Source: Natrinema sp. CBA1119 (GTDB lineage Archaea > Halobacteriota > Halobacteria > Halobacteriales > Natrialbaceae). From it: DNA of 64,000 nucleotides. Where the stretch lies: assembly GCF_002572525.1 (NCBI RefSeq), contig NZ_PDBS01000001.1, positions 2,728,001 to 2,792,000 on the forward strand, in the 5' to 3' direction. Under the pieces are notes generated by a model. It made no database searches. It saw only the letters and a list, made by a program, of their open reading frames with translations, and had not been told where the DNA came from. This document shows positions 46,288 to 55,411 of this stretch, in pieces. The stretch's first letter is position 1, and each line of letters begins with the position of its first letter. A program made the position numbers and the translations under genes.

Positions 46288-47444
46288 CCGGAGTCGTCGT
46301 CTTGCAGACGGCAGTCTCCGAGTGGACCGAAACGGCACTGATCAATATACTCGGGTTCGCACTGATCGCCGGTATCGTCACGACCACAGTTGCGTTCGGG
46401 TATCGGGCCGTGAGTACGCGAGGGGCTCCGGTCGGCGTCGGCACGTTCGCCGGACTCGCGGTCGTTGCGGGCTGGCTGAACGCCGCCGGTCTCGAGCAGG
46501 CGACGATCATCGACGAAACGCCGCTCGTCCACCACGCGACCGCGACGTACGTCCTCGGCGCGGTCGTCGTCAGTGCGGTCGCCGCCGAGATCGGCCGGCG
46601 AATCGGTGACGGGGTCGCGCGCGATGTCTTCGATATCACCCGGCTGGCGGCTACCGGCGAGATTGCTTCACTCGTCCGATCGGCGCGGCTCTCGATAGCG
46701 ATCCAGTTACCCGAACGAGTCGATGATGCAGCGGGGTATCCGCCGGTTGATCCGTCGATCAAACGAGATCTCGCCGGCAGGACGGTGTTGGTTCCCCAGA
46801 TCAGCGACGAATCGGCACTTCGCTCTCGACTCGCGACCCGCCTCGAGCGCGATTACGGTCTCGGCAACGCGTCGATCACGGTCGGAGCAGACGGGACCGT
46901 CGAGCGACTCGCGATCGGCGGCACTCGCTCTCGAATCGGGTCGAGCCTTCCAACGGGAACCGTCGCGATGGCGATCCGTGCCGATCCGGCACCGACCGCA
47001 AGCGTCGGCGATCCGATCGAGGTCTGGACATCCGAAGGGGACTCGAGTCGACTCGCTGCGACCGGAACGGTACGGGCCACTGCTGGGGATGTGGCGACGA
47101 TCGCCGTGGACGCCGACGCCGCCGAGCGGCTCGCGTTCGATCCCGGCTCGAGCTATCGACTGACGACGCGGTCGGAACCGCCGAACGACGGCGACGGGCT
47201 GTGTTCCGTGCTCCGTGCCGCCGACGAGACGGTGCGATCCGTCACCGTCGAAGACGGCGGCACCCTCGACAACGTGTTCGTCGGCTGGCTTTCGGGAACC
47301 ATTCTCGTCGTCGTCCGTGACGGCGAGGTGATTCCGTTTCCGGACGATAACGAGACGCTACGGGACGGCGACGAACTCTCCGTGCTCGGAACGGCCGGTG
47401 AACTGGCCTCCCTTCCGCCGAACGAGGTGGGTACCATGCACTGA
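46284..47444 (+). CDS. Membrane protein with TrkA_C domain, second of a pair
   Basis: This 386-residue protein has three membrane segments in the first 110 residues (INILGFALIAGIVTTTVAFG; VGTFAGLAVVAGWLNAAG; ATYVLGAVVVSAVAAEIG) and a soluble part ending in a clear TrkA_C domain: GTILVVVRDGEVIPFPDDNE and LRDGDELSVLGTAGELASLP. A first, weaker copy lies near residue 220 (IGSSLPTGTVAMAI). It overlaps the preceding TrkA_C gene and probably forms a complex with it. It is convergent with the second Cdc48 gene. Confidence 0.75.
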   Translation: MTGVVVLQTAVSEWTETALINILGFALIAGIVTTTVAFGYRAVSTRGAPVGVGTFAGLAVVAGWLNAAGLEQATIIDETPLVHHATATYVLGAVVVSAVAAEIGRRIGDGVARDVFDITRLAATGEIASLVRSARLSIAIQLPERVDDAAGYPPVDPSIKRDLAGRTVLVPQISDESALRSRLATRLERDYGLGNASITVGADGTVERLAIGGTRSRIGSSLPTGTVAMAIRADPAPTASVGDPIEVWTSEGDSSRLAATGTVRATAGDVATIAVDADAAERLAFDPGSSYRLTTRSEPPNDGDGLCSVLRAADETVRSVTVEDGGTLDNVFVGWLSGTILVVVRDGEVIPFPDDNETLRDGDELSVLGTAGELASLPPNEVGTMH

Positions 47445-47486
47445 CAGTCCGGCCGTGAGTAGCGGCCCGATGACGATCGATTCGGC

Positions 47487-49721
47487 TCACGGTTGGTCGG
47501 TCGAGTCCCGCGCGACCTCGAAGTGTCGTCGCTCGATTCGGACCTCGTCGGCCCGCTCATTGGCCGTCTCGGGGTCTGACTCCGCGGCCACCTCTCGAAT
47601 CGCCCGCATCGAGGCGTCTCTGACCAGCGCCTCGAGATCCGCGCCGGTGTATCCCTCGAGTTCGGCCGCGAGTTCGTTGACATCGACGTCGTCGGCGAGC
47701 GGTTTGCCCTGTGTGTGGACCGCGAGGATCTTCTCGCGGGCGTCTAGGTCGGGCTCGCCGACGAAGACGTGGGTGTCGAGTCGACCGGGTCGGAGCAGCG
47801 CCTGGTCAATCTGATCCTTCCGGTTGGTCGCGGCCAGGACGACGAGATTGGGGTTCTCTCGCATCCCGTCGAGTTCGGTCAGGAGCTGCGAGACGACGCG
47901 CTCGGTGACCTCGTGGCCGTCGCCTCGAGCGGCCGCGATGGCGTCGAGTTCGTCGAAGAAGACGATCGATGGGGCGGACTGGCGGGCGCGTTCGAACACC
48001 TCGCGGATCGCCTTCTCCGACTCGCCGACGTAGCGATCGATGATTTCGGGGCCGTCGACCCGGACGAAGTTGACGTCGGTCTCGCCCGCCAGTGCGCGCG
48101 CGAGTAGCGTTTTCCCGGTGCCGGGCGGGCCGTACAGCAAAACGCCGGAGGGCGGATCGGTGTTGGTCTCCTCGAAGAGTCGATCGTAGGTCAGCGGCCA
48201 CTCGACCGACTCCCGGAGGGTTTGCTTCGCCTCGTCGAGACCGCCGACGTCCGAGAAGTCGGTCGTCGGCGACTCGGCGACGTACTCGCGCATCGCCGAC
48301 GGTTCGACGGACGCGAGCGCGGCGTCGAAGTGACGCTTTCGGACGGTTGGATTGCGGTTCCACTCGCGGCGGTCGTCGGTCTCGGTCGGGCGATCGCGGA
48401 TGGCCGCCATCGCCGCTTCGCTCGCGACGGCATCGAGATCCGCACCGACGAAGCCGTGGGTCCGACGTGCGATCGCGTCGATATCCACGTCGTCGGCCAG
48501 CGGCATCCCACGGGTGTGGACCTCGAGGATCTCCCGGCGGCCCGTCTCGTCGGGGACGCCGATCTGAATCTCGCGGTCGAAGCGGCCGCCGCGCCGGAGC
48601 GCGGGATCGATCGCGTCGACGCGGTTGGTCGCACCGATGACGATCACCTCGCCGCGGCCGTCGAGGCCGTCCATCAGCGTCAGTAGCTGGCCGACGATCC
48701 GATTTTCGGCGTCCCCGTCGTCGTCGCGCGTGCCGGCGATCGAATCGATCTCGTCGAAGAAGACGATCGTCGGGGCCTCCTCGCGCGCCTTCTCGAACGT
48801 CTCTCGGAGCTGTTCTTCCGACTCCCCCTTGTACTTCGACATGATCTCCGGCCCCGAGATCGTCACGAACTCGGCGTCGACCTCGTTGGCGACGGCGCGT
48901 GCGATCAGCGTCTTCCCGGTGCCGGGCGGGCCGTACAGCAGGACGCCGGAGGGCGGTTCGACGCCGAGGCGTCTGAACAGTTCCGGCTCCGACAGGGGAA
49001 GTTCGATCATCTCGCGGACCTGCTCGAGTTCTTCGTCCAGGCCGCCGATGTCCTCGTAGGTGACGCCGGATCCCGGATCGAGTTCGGCCGTTTCGGCCTC
49101 GAGTTGGGAGTCGGAACCGGTCGGCGCCCCGGCTGATCCGTCCGACTGTCGGCCGCGGCCGGTGGATTCCGTCGTGCTCGAACTCGGAGTGGCGTCCGGT
49201 CCAGACTCGAGGTCGGCGAGCCGAACTGTCGTCGCGCTCGTGATTCGAACGTCACCGTCGGGATCCGTGTCGGTGACCCGGAACGGCTGCTGATCGATCC
49301 CCTCGATCCGAATCTGCTCTCCGGCACGGACCGGTCGATTGCGGAGTTTCTCCGCCGCGCTGCTTTCGGCGGCTCGTCGCTGACTCTCGGCGAGCCCCGG
49401 CGGCGCGACGAGCGTCACCCGATCGGCGTCGGCGATGGTCGACTTGTCTTTCGCCCGGACGGTAACCGTGTCACCGACGTGAACGCCGGCGTTCGCTCGG
49501 GTATCACCGTCGATCTGGATGGCACTGTCGGGGACCGACGGATCCGCGGGCCACATCTTGGCGACCGTCGACTCCTCGCCATCGATCACGACGGCGTCGC
49601 CGCTGAGAATGCCGAGCTGTCGCCGCACCGGTTCGGGAATTCGCGCGACGCCCCGGCCGGCGTCTCCCTTTTCGGCAGCGCGAACCGACAACGTGACGCC
49701 GTCCGATTCCGACGAACTCAT
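47487..49721 (-). CDS. Second Cdc48-type AAA+ ATPase
   Basis: This 744-residue protein is a paralogue of CdcH. The N-domain starts TLSVRAAEKGDAGRGVARIP, and D1 Walker A GPPGTGKT is at residues 264-271 with IVFFDEIDSIAG. D2 repeats the set with [20 protein letters not shown] and SIVFFDELDAIAAARGDG. Between the N-domain and D1 there is a Ser/Thr/Gly-rich linker (about 172-216), longer than in CdcH. ATG 49721 is the start. Two Cdc48 paralogues may serve different adaptors. Confidence 0.92.
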   Translation of the reverse strand: MSSSESDGVTLSVRAAEKGDAGRGVARIPEPVRRQLGILSGDAVVIDGEESTVAKMWPADPSVPDSAIQIDGDTRANAGVHVGDTVTVRAKDKSTIADADRVTLVAPPGLAESQRRAAESSAAEKLRNRPVRAGEQIRIEGIDQQPFRVTDTDPDGDVRITSATTVRLADLESGPDATPSSSTTESTGRGRQSDGSAGAPTGSDSQLEAETAELDPGSGVTYEDIGGLDEELEQVREMIELPLSEPELFRRLGVEPPSGVLLYGPPGTGKTLIARAVANEVDAEFVTISGPEIMSKYKGESEEQLRETFEKAREEAPTIVFFDEIDSIAGTRDDDGDAENRIVGQLLTLMDGLDGRGEVIVIGATNRVDAIDPALRRGGRFDREIQIGVPDETGRREILEVHTRGMPLADDVDIDAIARRTHGFVGADLDAVASEAAMAAIRDRPTETDDRREWNRNPTVRKRHFDAALASVEPSAMREYVAESPTTDFSDVGGLDEAKQTLRESVEWPLTYDRLFEETNTDPPSGVLLYGPPGTGKTLLARALAGETDVNFVRVDGPEIIDRYVGESEKAIREVFERARQSAPSIVFFDELDAIAAARGDGHEVTERVVSQLLTELDGMRENPNLVVLAATNRKDQIDQALLRPGRLDTHVFVGEPDLDAREKILAVHTQGKPLADDVDVNELAAELEGYTGADLEALVRDASMRAIREVAAESDPETANERADEVRIERRHFEVARDSTDQP

Positions 49722-49836
49722 ACCCGTTCCTTTCGGGCCGGTCGTCTTGAGAATTGTCCCATCGGACGCCGCTGCATGCACGCTGAATCCGGGGCGTCGT
49801 CGGTTGCTCCGAGGCGGCGCCGTCAGTCGCTCGCGG

Positions 49837-50472
49837 CTATAGCGCGTTTTCCAGCAACCGGTCGATTCCGCGTCGGAGTCGCTCGGACGCCGACGGTGCC
49901 GAAATTCCCAGTCGATCGCCGATCTCCTCCGTCGATGCCTCTCGCGGGACGTCGAAATAGCCCGCATCGCGGGCTGCGACGAGCGCCTCGTACTGTTCGG
50001 GGGTGAGTCCGAACGGCGGATCGTCGCTCGACGATTCCCGAGTAAGTCGCTCGAGTTTGAACGTTCCGCCCCGATCCGTACAGAACATTCGGTACTCCGC
50101 GAGCGCCTCCCTGTCCGGAAACCGCGCTCGGGCCCACCAGCCGTCGACGGTCACGATCCCGCCCAGCGGCGTGGTTCCGAGTTCGACGTATTTGCGGTAG
50201 ATGGGGAGCGGCGGATCGCGCAACCTGATCCGGTGCGTCGATCCGCCGCCCGCACCGTCTACTGTCGTGTGTGTCTCGACGGTGGGATCGTCCTCGAGTG
50301 CGGGCCCGAACTCGTCGTCGGCGTCGTCGACCGCTCGGCAGAGGACGACCGGTCGATCGGGATCGTCGACGAGAATACGGTCGATGTAGACTGTAATCTC
50401 CGGGACGGCCGCCACCGCGCCCGTCAGCGGCAAGTCTGGGGAGTTCACCTGAAACTCGGCGATGAGGCCCAT
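49837..50472 (-). CDS. Bat-type HTH-10 transcription regulator
   Basis: This 211-residue protein has a haloarchaeal N-terminal sensor part and the C-terminal HTH_10 domain: FGLTPEQYEALVAARDAGYF, then VPREASTEEIGDRLGISAPS and ASERLRRGIDRLLE. These proteins activate genes such as bop and carotenoid genes or respond to unknown signals. The N-terminal half has no PAS or GAF motif. A TATA-like atttaacta lies about 30 nt before ATG 50472. Confidence 0.9.
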   Translation of the reverse strand: MGLIAEFQVNSPDLPLTGAVAAVPEITVYIDRILVDDPDRPVVLCRAVDDADDEFGPALEDDPTVETHTTVDGAGGGSTHRIRLRDPPLPIYRKYVELGTTPLGGIVTVDGWWARARFPDREALAEYRMFCTDRGGTFKLERLTRESSSDDPPFGLTPEQYEALVAARDAGYFDVPREASTEEIGDRLGISAPSASERLRRGIDRLLENAL

Positions 50473-50558
50473 ACCCCCTCTTCGACCTGCCCCTAGTTAA
50501 ATGCCCTAATACGTGAGATATAGGTTGATCGGACAGCGATGCATCTGTTCAGGTGAGA

Positions 50559-51458
50559 ATGGCCACTAACGAGCCGTCGATGCAACTCGAGACCGGAACC
50601 CGATCGCACAACTACTACCGAAACGCGGTTGAGAAGCACTGGGATCCCCACGAGATCGATCTCGCGGCGGACGTAGCGGGAGCGGCCGAGCTCTCCGAGC
50701 CGGCCTTTAGGGGGCTGAAGCAGTCGCTCGCGCTGTTCGGCGCGGGAGAGGAGTCGGTGACGGAGGATCTCGCGCCGCTGGCGGTCGTCCTGGAGGAGAT
50801 CGGCGATCAGATGTTCATCACGACGCAGCTCTACGAGGAGTCCAAACACACCGACTTCTTCGATCGCTACTGGCGCGAAGTGATCCACACCGAAGAGGAG
50901 CGCCGCGGGCAGGCGCTCTCGTCGCCGACCGACGAGAAGTGGTTCAACGAGCCCTACGACGAACTGTTCGAGCGCAACGAGCGGGCGATGGCGCGCCTCC
51001 TCGAGGAGGATACGCCAGAAAACCGCGCGAAGGCCCACTGCCACTACCACCTGACGATCGAGGGGATTCTGGCCCAGACCGGCTACTACGGACTCACCCT
51101 CGCGTACGGTGAGAACGAACCCGAACTCCCCGATCTGCCGGGACTGGTCGAGGGACTCAAACTGATTCGCAGCGACGAGGGACGCCACGTCGGCTTCGGG
51201 ATGGCGAAACTCAAGGAACTCGTGAGCGAGGGCGACGTCGATCCCGACCTCCTCCGCGAGACGGTCGACGAATTGGTGCCGCTCGTCCAGGAGAGCCTGA
51301 CGAGCGACGACGGGGCCAGCTCCGAGGGAGGCCCCGGTCCGAACCCCTCCGACCTCGCCGACTACGCGTACACGAAACACGAACAGCGAATGCGCCAGAT
51401 CACCACCGCGAGCGAGCGGATTCCGGACGTCGAGGAACTGACCGAACTCGACGCCTGA
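50559..51458 (+). CDS. R2-like di-iron (ferritin-like) oxidase
   Basis: This 299-residue protein has the ribonucleotide reductase small-subunit fold. Metal-ligand motifs are EEIGDQMFITTQLYEESKH (Glu and ExxH), HCHYHLTIEGILAQTGYY and LIRSDEGRHVGFG (ExxH). The length and the HxxxxE-type spacing around the first helix are closer to R2-like ligand-binding oxidases than to classic R2. The window contains class II NrdJ but no class I large subunit, which agrees with an oxidase role. Final assignment needs the radical Tyr position. ATG 50559 is used; GTG 50553 is possible. Confidence 0.8.
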   Translation: MATNEPSMQLETGTRSHNYYRNAVEKHWDPHEIDLAADVAGAAELSEPAFRGLKQSLALFGAGEESVTEDLAPLAVVLEEIGDQMFITTQLYEESKHTDFFDRYWREVIHTEEERRGQALSSPTDEKWFNEPYDELFERNERAMARLLEEDTPENRAKAHCHYHLTIEGILAQTGYYGLTLAYGENEPELPDLPGLVEGLKLIRSDEGRHVGFGMAKLKELVSEGDVDPDLLRETVDELVPLVQESLTSDDGASSEGGPGPNPSDLADYAYTKHEQRMRQITTASERIPDVEELTELDA

Positions 51459-51546
51459 CGACGGCCGTTCGCTCAGTACCGTCGCCTTCGGGCTCGCTGC
51501 AGTCACCGGAGAAACGCCTTTTGCCGTTCGTGTTCCATCGTCTCCC

Positions 51547-51681
51547 ATGGTAGTCCAGACCGAACGCGACGACACTACCTGGTACGAGTGCGAGACCTGC
51601 GGGCTCCTCTTCGACGAGAAGTCGGACGCGACGGAACACGAGTCTCGGTGTGACGACAGCGATCCGTCCTACATCCAGTGA
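51547..51681 (+). CDS. Small zinc protein, DUF7128-like
   Basis: This 44-residue gene encodes WYECETCGLLFDEKSDATEH followed by ESRCDDSDPSYIQ. A CxxC pair and the late His and Cys (TEHESRC) should form one C2HC-type zinc site. The pattern fits haloarchaeal DUF7128 as I remember it. It lies 88 bp after the R2-like gene on the same strand and ends 22 bp before the convergent DUF7508-like gene. Confidence 0.75.
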   Translation: MVVQTERDDTTWYECETCGLLFDEKSDATEHESRCDDSDPSYIQ

Positions 51682-51703
51682 CTCAGTCGGGAGCCGGAGC
51701 TCC

Positions 51704-51949
51704 TCATTCGAGGCGCTCGCGGTGCTCGTCGGCGAGTTCGCGGGCCTGCTCGAGCGTGTGGGCTTCGGACCACCGGACGCGGTCGCCGTCGCCGTACGCC
51801 AGCACGCTCTTGAGTTCGTCCCGGAGGACGCCGTGGTCGATCGCCAGCACCGTTCCCGATGCGTCGCCGAGTTCGTAGACGCCGGGTCGGTCCGGCGCGG
51901 CGGCGACCGTCTCCCGCTCGAGGTCCCGCCAGGGTTTCTGCAGCGGCAT
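51704..51949 (-). CDS. Small haloarchaeal protein, DUF7508-like
   Basis: This 81-residue protein reads PLQKPWRDLERETVAAAPDR, then PGVYELGDASGTVLAIDHGV and ends ARELADEHRERLE. Its ATG shares one base with the upstream DUF5796 stop (TGATG). The GVYELGD pattern and length suggest a GIY-YIG-like small fold, but no catalytic set can be claimed. Confidence 0.7.
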   Translation of the reverse strand: MPLQKPWRDLERETVAAAPDRPGVYELGDASGTVLAIDHGVLRDELKSVLAYGDGDRVRWSEAHTLEQARELADEHRERLE

Positions 51950-52380
51950 CAGTCGGTCGCCTCGACGAGTTCGTAGGCGTGCTCGCTCATCTCGTCCTCG
52001 GCGAAGACGAAGACGCGACCGTCGACGAGCGAGAGGTCGGCTTCGACGCGGACCGAGTAGGCCTCCGTCGCGACGGTGACGCCCGGGAACAGGTCCTCCT
52101 CGTCGTCGCGCTCGAGCATCACGCGGCCGACGCCGGTCGTCTCGAGGATATCGTCGTGCGTGTTGCGATCGTTGACGTACGTCATGACACCCTCGACGCC
52201 GTCGGGGTCGGTGACGAGGACGTGGACTTCCTTCCCCGGTGGCGTCGTCAGCGGTCCGTCGACGGGTTCGGGCGGACCGTGGTAGAACACCTCTCGACCG
52301 TCGTGGTACTCGACGACGACGCCACCGTCGACGAGATCGACGCCGATCGTACCGGGGGCGACGTTGTTCCGTGCGCTCAT
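51949..52380 (-). CDS. Conserved haloarchaeal protein, DUF5796 family
   Basis: This 143-residue protein starts MSARNNVAPGTIGVDLVDGG and contains VEYHDGREVFYHGPPEPVDG and LVTDPDGVEGVMTYVNDR. I match it to DUF5796 from memory; function is unknown. It is mostly beta. A longer frame to 52458 is not preferred because the Met at 52380 starts the conserved part. It is coupled to the DUF7508-like gene. Confidence 0.78.
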   Translation of the reverse strand: MSARNNVAPGTIGVDLVDGGVVVEYHDGREVFYHGPPEPVDGPLTTPPGKEVHVLVTDPDGVEGVMTYVNDRNTHDDILETTGVGRVMLERDDEEDLFPGVTVATEAYSVRVEADLSLVDGRVFVFAEDEMSEHAYELVEATD

Positions 52381-52512
52381 GGTCTCCGCTTCGGTCGGAT
52401 CGGGGAAAAACGGTGCGTTCTCCGGTCTCATCGCTTCGCAAAGGAGCGGTTTCTCCATCGGTCGGTCTCGAGGATCGTTAGCCGTAAGTACGCCTGCTGA
52501 GAGTGTCCGTGT

Positions 52513-53385
52513 ATGGATGGCCGCGCTGTCGCCCCCGCAGCCGGGACGGTACTCAACGCACTCGCGACCGGAACCGGCTCGGCGTTCGCGATCGACCTCG
52601 AGACGACGGCATCCGTCGAACTCACGAACGACGGCGAGATCGTCGGGACGATTGCCGGCCAGCCCGAGGCCGACACGACGCTCGTCGAGCGCTGTGCCGC
52701 GATGACGATCGTCGAGTACGCCGAGCGGGCCGGGCTGGACGAGACCGACGTGGGTGCGCGCGTCGATACCGAGAGCGAGGTCCCGATGGCCGCCGGACTG
52801 AAGAGTTCCAGCGCCGCGGCCAACGCGACGGTGCTCGCGACGCTCGACGCCCTCGAGGTCGCGGATTCGGTCGAGCGGATCGAGGCCTGCCGACTCGGCG
52901 TTCGGGCCGCCCGCGAGGCCGGTGTGACGGCGACGGGCGCGTTCGACGACGCCAGCGCGAGTATGCTCGGCGGCGTGACGGTGACCGACAACACGGCCGA
53001 CGCGCTACTCGCCCGCGAGGAAGTCGACTGGCACGCACTGGTCTACACGCCACCCGAACAGTCCTACAGTGCGGACGCCGACGTGTCGGCCTGCGAGCGC
53101 GTCGCTCCGATGGCCGACCTCGTCGAAGAGCTCGCGCTCGAGGGACGCTACGGCGAGGCCATGACCGTCAACGGCTTCGCCTTCTGTGGCGCACTCGAGT
53201 TCTCGACGGGACCGATGATCGACGCCTTGCCCGACGTTACCGGGGTTTCGCTCTCCGGAACCGGACCGAGCTACGTCGCCATCGGCGAGCGGGAGACGCT
53301 CGAGAGAGTGAAACCGCGATGGGACGAGCGCGACGGAACGACACGATTACTGCAGACGCGAACGGACGGAACACGAACGACATGA
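52513..53385 (+). CDS. aroK: Archaeal shikimate kinase (GHMP type)
   Basis: This 290-residue enzyme phosphorylates shikimate in aromatic amino-acid synthesis. It is the archaeal GHMP kinase type: start MDGRAVAPAAGTVLNALATG, glycine/serine loop EVPMAAGLKSSSAAANAT, and the late GVSLSGTGPSYVAIGE. The aroK stop overlaps the chorismate mutase start by four bases. Together with the trp operon it shows a full chorismate route. Confidence 0.94.
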   Translation: MDGRAVAPAAGTVLNALATGTGSAFAIDLETTASVELTNDGEIVGTIAGQPEADTTLVERCAAMTIVEYAERAGLDETDVGARVDTESEVPMAAGLKSSSAAANATVLATLDALEVADSVERIEACRLGVRAAREAGVTATGAFDDASASMLGGVTVTDNTADALLAREEVDWHALVYTPPEQSYSADADVSACERVAPMADLVEELALEGRYGEAMTVNGFAFCGALEFSTGPMIDALPDVTGVSLSGTGPSYVAIGERETLERVKPRWDERDGTTRLLQTRTDGTRTT

Positions 53386-53717
53386 CTCGAGAGCACACTG
53401 CAACGGTGACGGATGGCGGAATCGACGAGGAGGATCGTACGCCCGAAGAGATGGACCTCGACGAACTTCGCGAGGAGATCCGGACGATCGATCAGGAGAT
53501 CGTCGAACTGATCGCTCAGCGAACCTACGTCGCGGACACGATCGCTGCGGTCAAGGACGAACAGGGGCTGCCGACGACCGACGAGAAACAGGAACAACAG
53601 GTCATGGAGCGGGCCGGCGATAACGCCGAGCAGTTCGACGTCGATGCGAATTTGGTGAAGGCTATCTTCCGGCTGCTGATCGAACTGAACAAAGTAGAAC
53701 AGCGAGAGAGCCGGTAG
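53382..53717 (+). CDS. aroQ: Chorismate mutase, AroQ class
   Basis: This 111-residue helical enzyme converts chorismate to prephenate. Motifs are LDELREEIRTIDQEIVELIA, then QRTYVADTIAAVKDEQGLPT with the substrate Arg/Lys residues, and EKQEQQVMERAGDNAEQFDV. About 25 acidic residues precede the domain. It is coupled to aroK. Its final 33 bases, coding LNKVEQRESR plus stop, are repeated at 55745-55777. Confidence 0.93.
   Translation: MTREHTATVTDGGIDEEDRTPEEMDLDELREEIRTIDQEIVELIAQRTYVADTIAAVKDEQGLPTTDEKQEQQVMERAGDNAEQFDVDANLVKAIFRLLIELNKVEQRESR
53685..53717 (+). repeat. aroQ 3' end, first copy of a flanking direct repeat
   Basis: The last 33 bases of the real aroQ gene. Its partner at 55745-55777 differs at six positions, mostly at synonymous sites. 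It marks the left edge of an inserted segment. Confidence 0.75.
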
Positions 53718-54266
53718 TCGAATTCGGGGGTTTCAGGGCATCTATTGCTGGTCGGGTAGCTAAATATTTTCCGGTAGATGCTCTTTCGGTCTTCGATCGG
53801 TGAATAATAACACAGTTCTATAATGGTCTCGGGCACTGAGTCGAAGAGTGACCTTGCGACGGCTGACGAACTATTTGAGGGTATCCGTTCACGAGGCTGT
53901 TGACTGTCGGAAATCGCTATCCGGTCAATGCATATCGAAGATCAACGTCCTTGAATCCTTCAGCTGACAGGAGTCGCGTGCTAAATAGAGAGGATGCATC
54001 TCTCACAGCGTCCTCGTTTATTCTGTCTCATCGGTACTGTACTGACCGTAAAGTAGCACATGCGTACTTACTGCTAATTGAACTTGTCTGTTTGAGTCTG
54101 TCCTGCTTCTTGATCACACAGATCCCGCAGTTAGTGAATATATAAACAGATCATCTGGATGTTTTCATAAATCACCTTGGTGTAGAATTGTTGGAATTCA
54201 GTCTGTCATTTCCCAATAGAAATAGTTACGACCATCAATAACTAGGTTGAATCAACAGCCCTCATA
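53718..54266. other. AT-rich left part of the aroQ-linked insertion
   Basis: These 549 bases are visibly richer in A and T than the core genome. A promoter-like gaataataac near 53802-53811 stands before a 26-codon frame at 53823-53903 (MVSGTESKSDLATADELF...), which could be a truncated gene start. An 81-codon frame at 53900-54145 has no recognisable feature. No integrase is seen. Confidence 0.4.
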
Positions 54267-54929
54267 ATGACTCTCAGCGCGAAGTTTCGAATTCCAGTCA
54301 AAATCCTTCCGTTGGGATCTATTATATCGAATTTCGATAATATTGTGTTTGAACTCGTTCGTGTTATCCCGACCCAAGATGGCTTCATTCCGTACTTTTG
54401 GGTATCGGGTGAGAATTTGAATGAGTTTGAACACGCTCTTGAAGACCATCCTCGTATCCTCTCACTCGAACTGCTTGATACTGTTAATCACGACCGGCTC
54501 TATCAAGCCGAGTGGGACGTGAAACATGGAGAGTTCTTCGCAGGTCTTATCGACACGGATGCCGCAGTTCTGGAGGCATATAGCAACGGCAGATACTGGT
54601 TTTTTCATTTCCGTTTCCCGGATCATGACCAACTGACTCAGTTCTATAACTATTGCGTGGAAAACGAGATCAGGGGAATTGAACTAGAACACGTCTATTC
54701 GTTAAATGAGCGGTCAAGCCACTTTTTTGAGTACAATCTTACTCCAGAACAGCGAGAGGCGCTTGTCCTTGCCGCTCAACGTGGATACTTCAGCACACCA
54801 CGTGAGGTGACTCTTGAGGAACTCGCTACTGAACTTGACATCTCTCAACAGGCCCTTTCACAACGGGTTAGAGGTGCCACCGAAAAAGTCGTATTAGGTG
54901 CGCTGAATCTGCCTCTCAAACCGGAATAG
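54267..54929 (+). CDS. Bat-type HTH-10 regulator on the insertion
   Basis: This 220-residue protein has the HTH_10 C-terminus NLTPEQREALVLAAQRGYFS, then VTLEELATELDISQQALSQR. The N-terminal half resembles the haloarchaeal bat sensor part (FFAGLIDTDAAVLEAYSNGR). Its AT-rich codon use differs from the bat gene at 49837 and from nearby core genes, pointing to transfer. A TATA-like element is not clear. It precedes a DUF7344 gene on the same strand. Confidence 0.87.
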   Translation: MTLSAKFRIPVKILPLGSIISNFDNIVFELVRVIPTQDGFIPYFWVSGENLNEFEHALEDHPRILSLELLDTVNHDRLYQAEWDVKHGEFFAGLIDTDAAVLEAYSNGRYWFFHFRFPDHDQLTQFYNYCVENEIRGIELEHVYSLNERSSHFFEYNLTPEQREALVLAAQRGYFSTPREVTLEELATELDISQQALSQRVRGATEKVVLGALNLPLKPE

Positions 54930-54968
54930 GAGTGAAGTGAAATGCCAAATTCCGCTCCCCCTTACTAA

Positions 54969-54988
54969 GACCCTTGTTTGGACAAGGG
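54969..54988. terminator. Hairpin between the two insertion regulators
   Basis: Stem acccttg pairs with caagggt around the loop tttgga. It follows the bat-type gene by 40 bases and could end it or act on the DUF7344 transcript that starts just after. No T-run follows directly. Confidence 0.5.
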
Positions 54989-55012
54989 TTATAATCAGTA
55001 CCAGCAGGGCCA

Positions 55013-55411
55013 ATGGCCTATATGAATATGGATACCAATCCACAACAAGATCAGTTATTTGACTGTCTAGCACATCACCATCGACGGATAATCATAGATG
55101 TATTGCGGAACTCAAACACACAAAAACCAACTATCGAATTAACACATGACGTCATAGAGAGAATTCGTAAAACATCTGATAAGGAGATTTTGTCTATCGA
55201 AGCTCTGCAAACATCCCTCTATCACTCGCACCTTCCGAAACTGAAAGAAGCTGGTCTCGTCGAATATGATGAGGAGCGAGATCTAGTGGCACCTAACGAG
55301 TACGTATCTCATTTAGGTATTCTTGTGGATCTGGCAGAGCAGATTGCTGGGGAATGTCGCCAACTCGATCTCGAGGCTCGTGACTGGGATGATGAACCGA
55401 TTATTGGATAG
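55013..55411 (+). CDS. DUF7344-type winged-helix protein
   Basis: This 132-residue protein has the ArsR-like start of DUF7344: QDQLFDCLAHHHRRIIIDVL and later SLYHSHLPKLKEAGLVEYDE, ending in DLAEQIAGECRQLDLEARDW. Such proteins are common next to bat-type regulators on haloarchaeal accessory regions. ATG 55013 is used; in-frame ATGs at 55022 and 55028 are also possible. A hairpin acccttgtttggacaagggt at 54969-54988 precedes it. Confidence 0.8.
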   Translation: MAYMNMDTNPQQDQLFDCLAHHHRRIIIDVLRNSNTQKPTIELTHDVIERIRKTSDKEILSIEALQTSLYHSHLPKLKEAGLVEYDEERDLVAPNEYVSHLGILVDLAEQIAGECRQLDLEARDWDDEPIIG

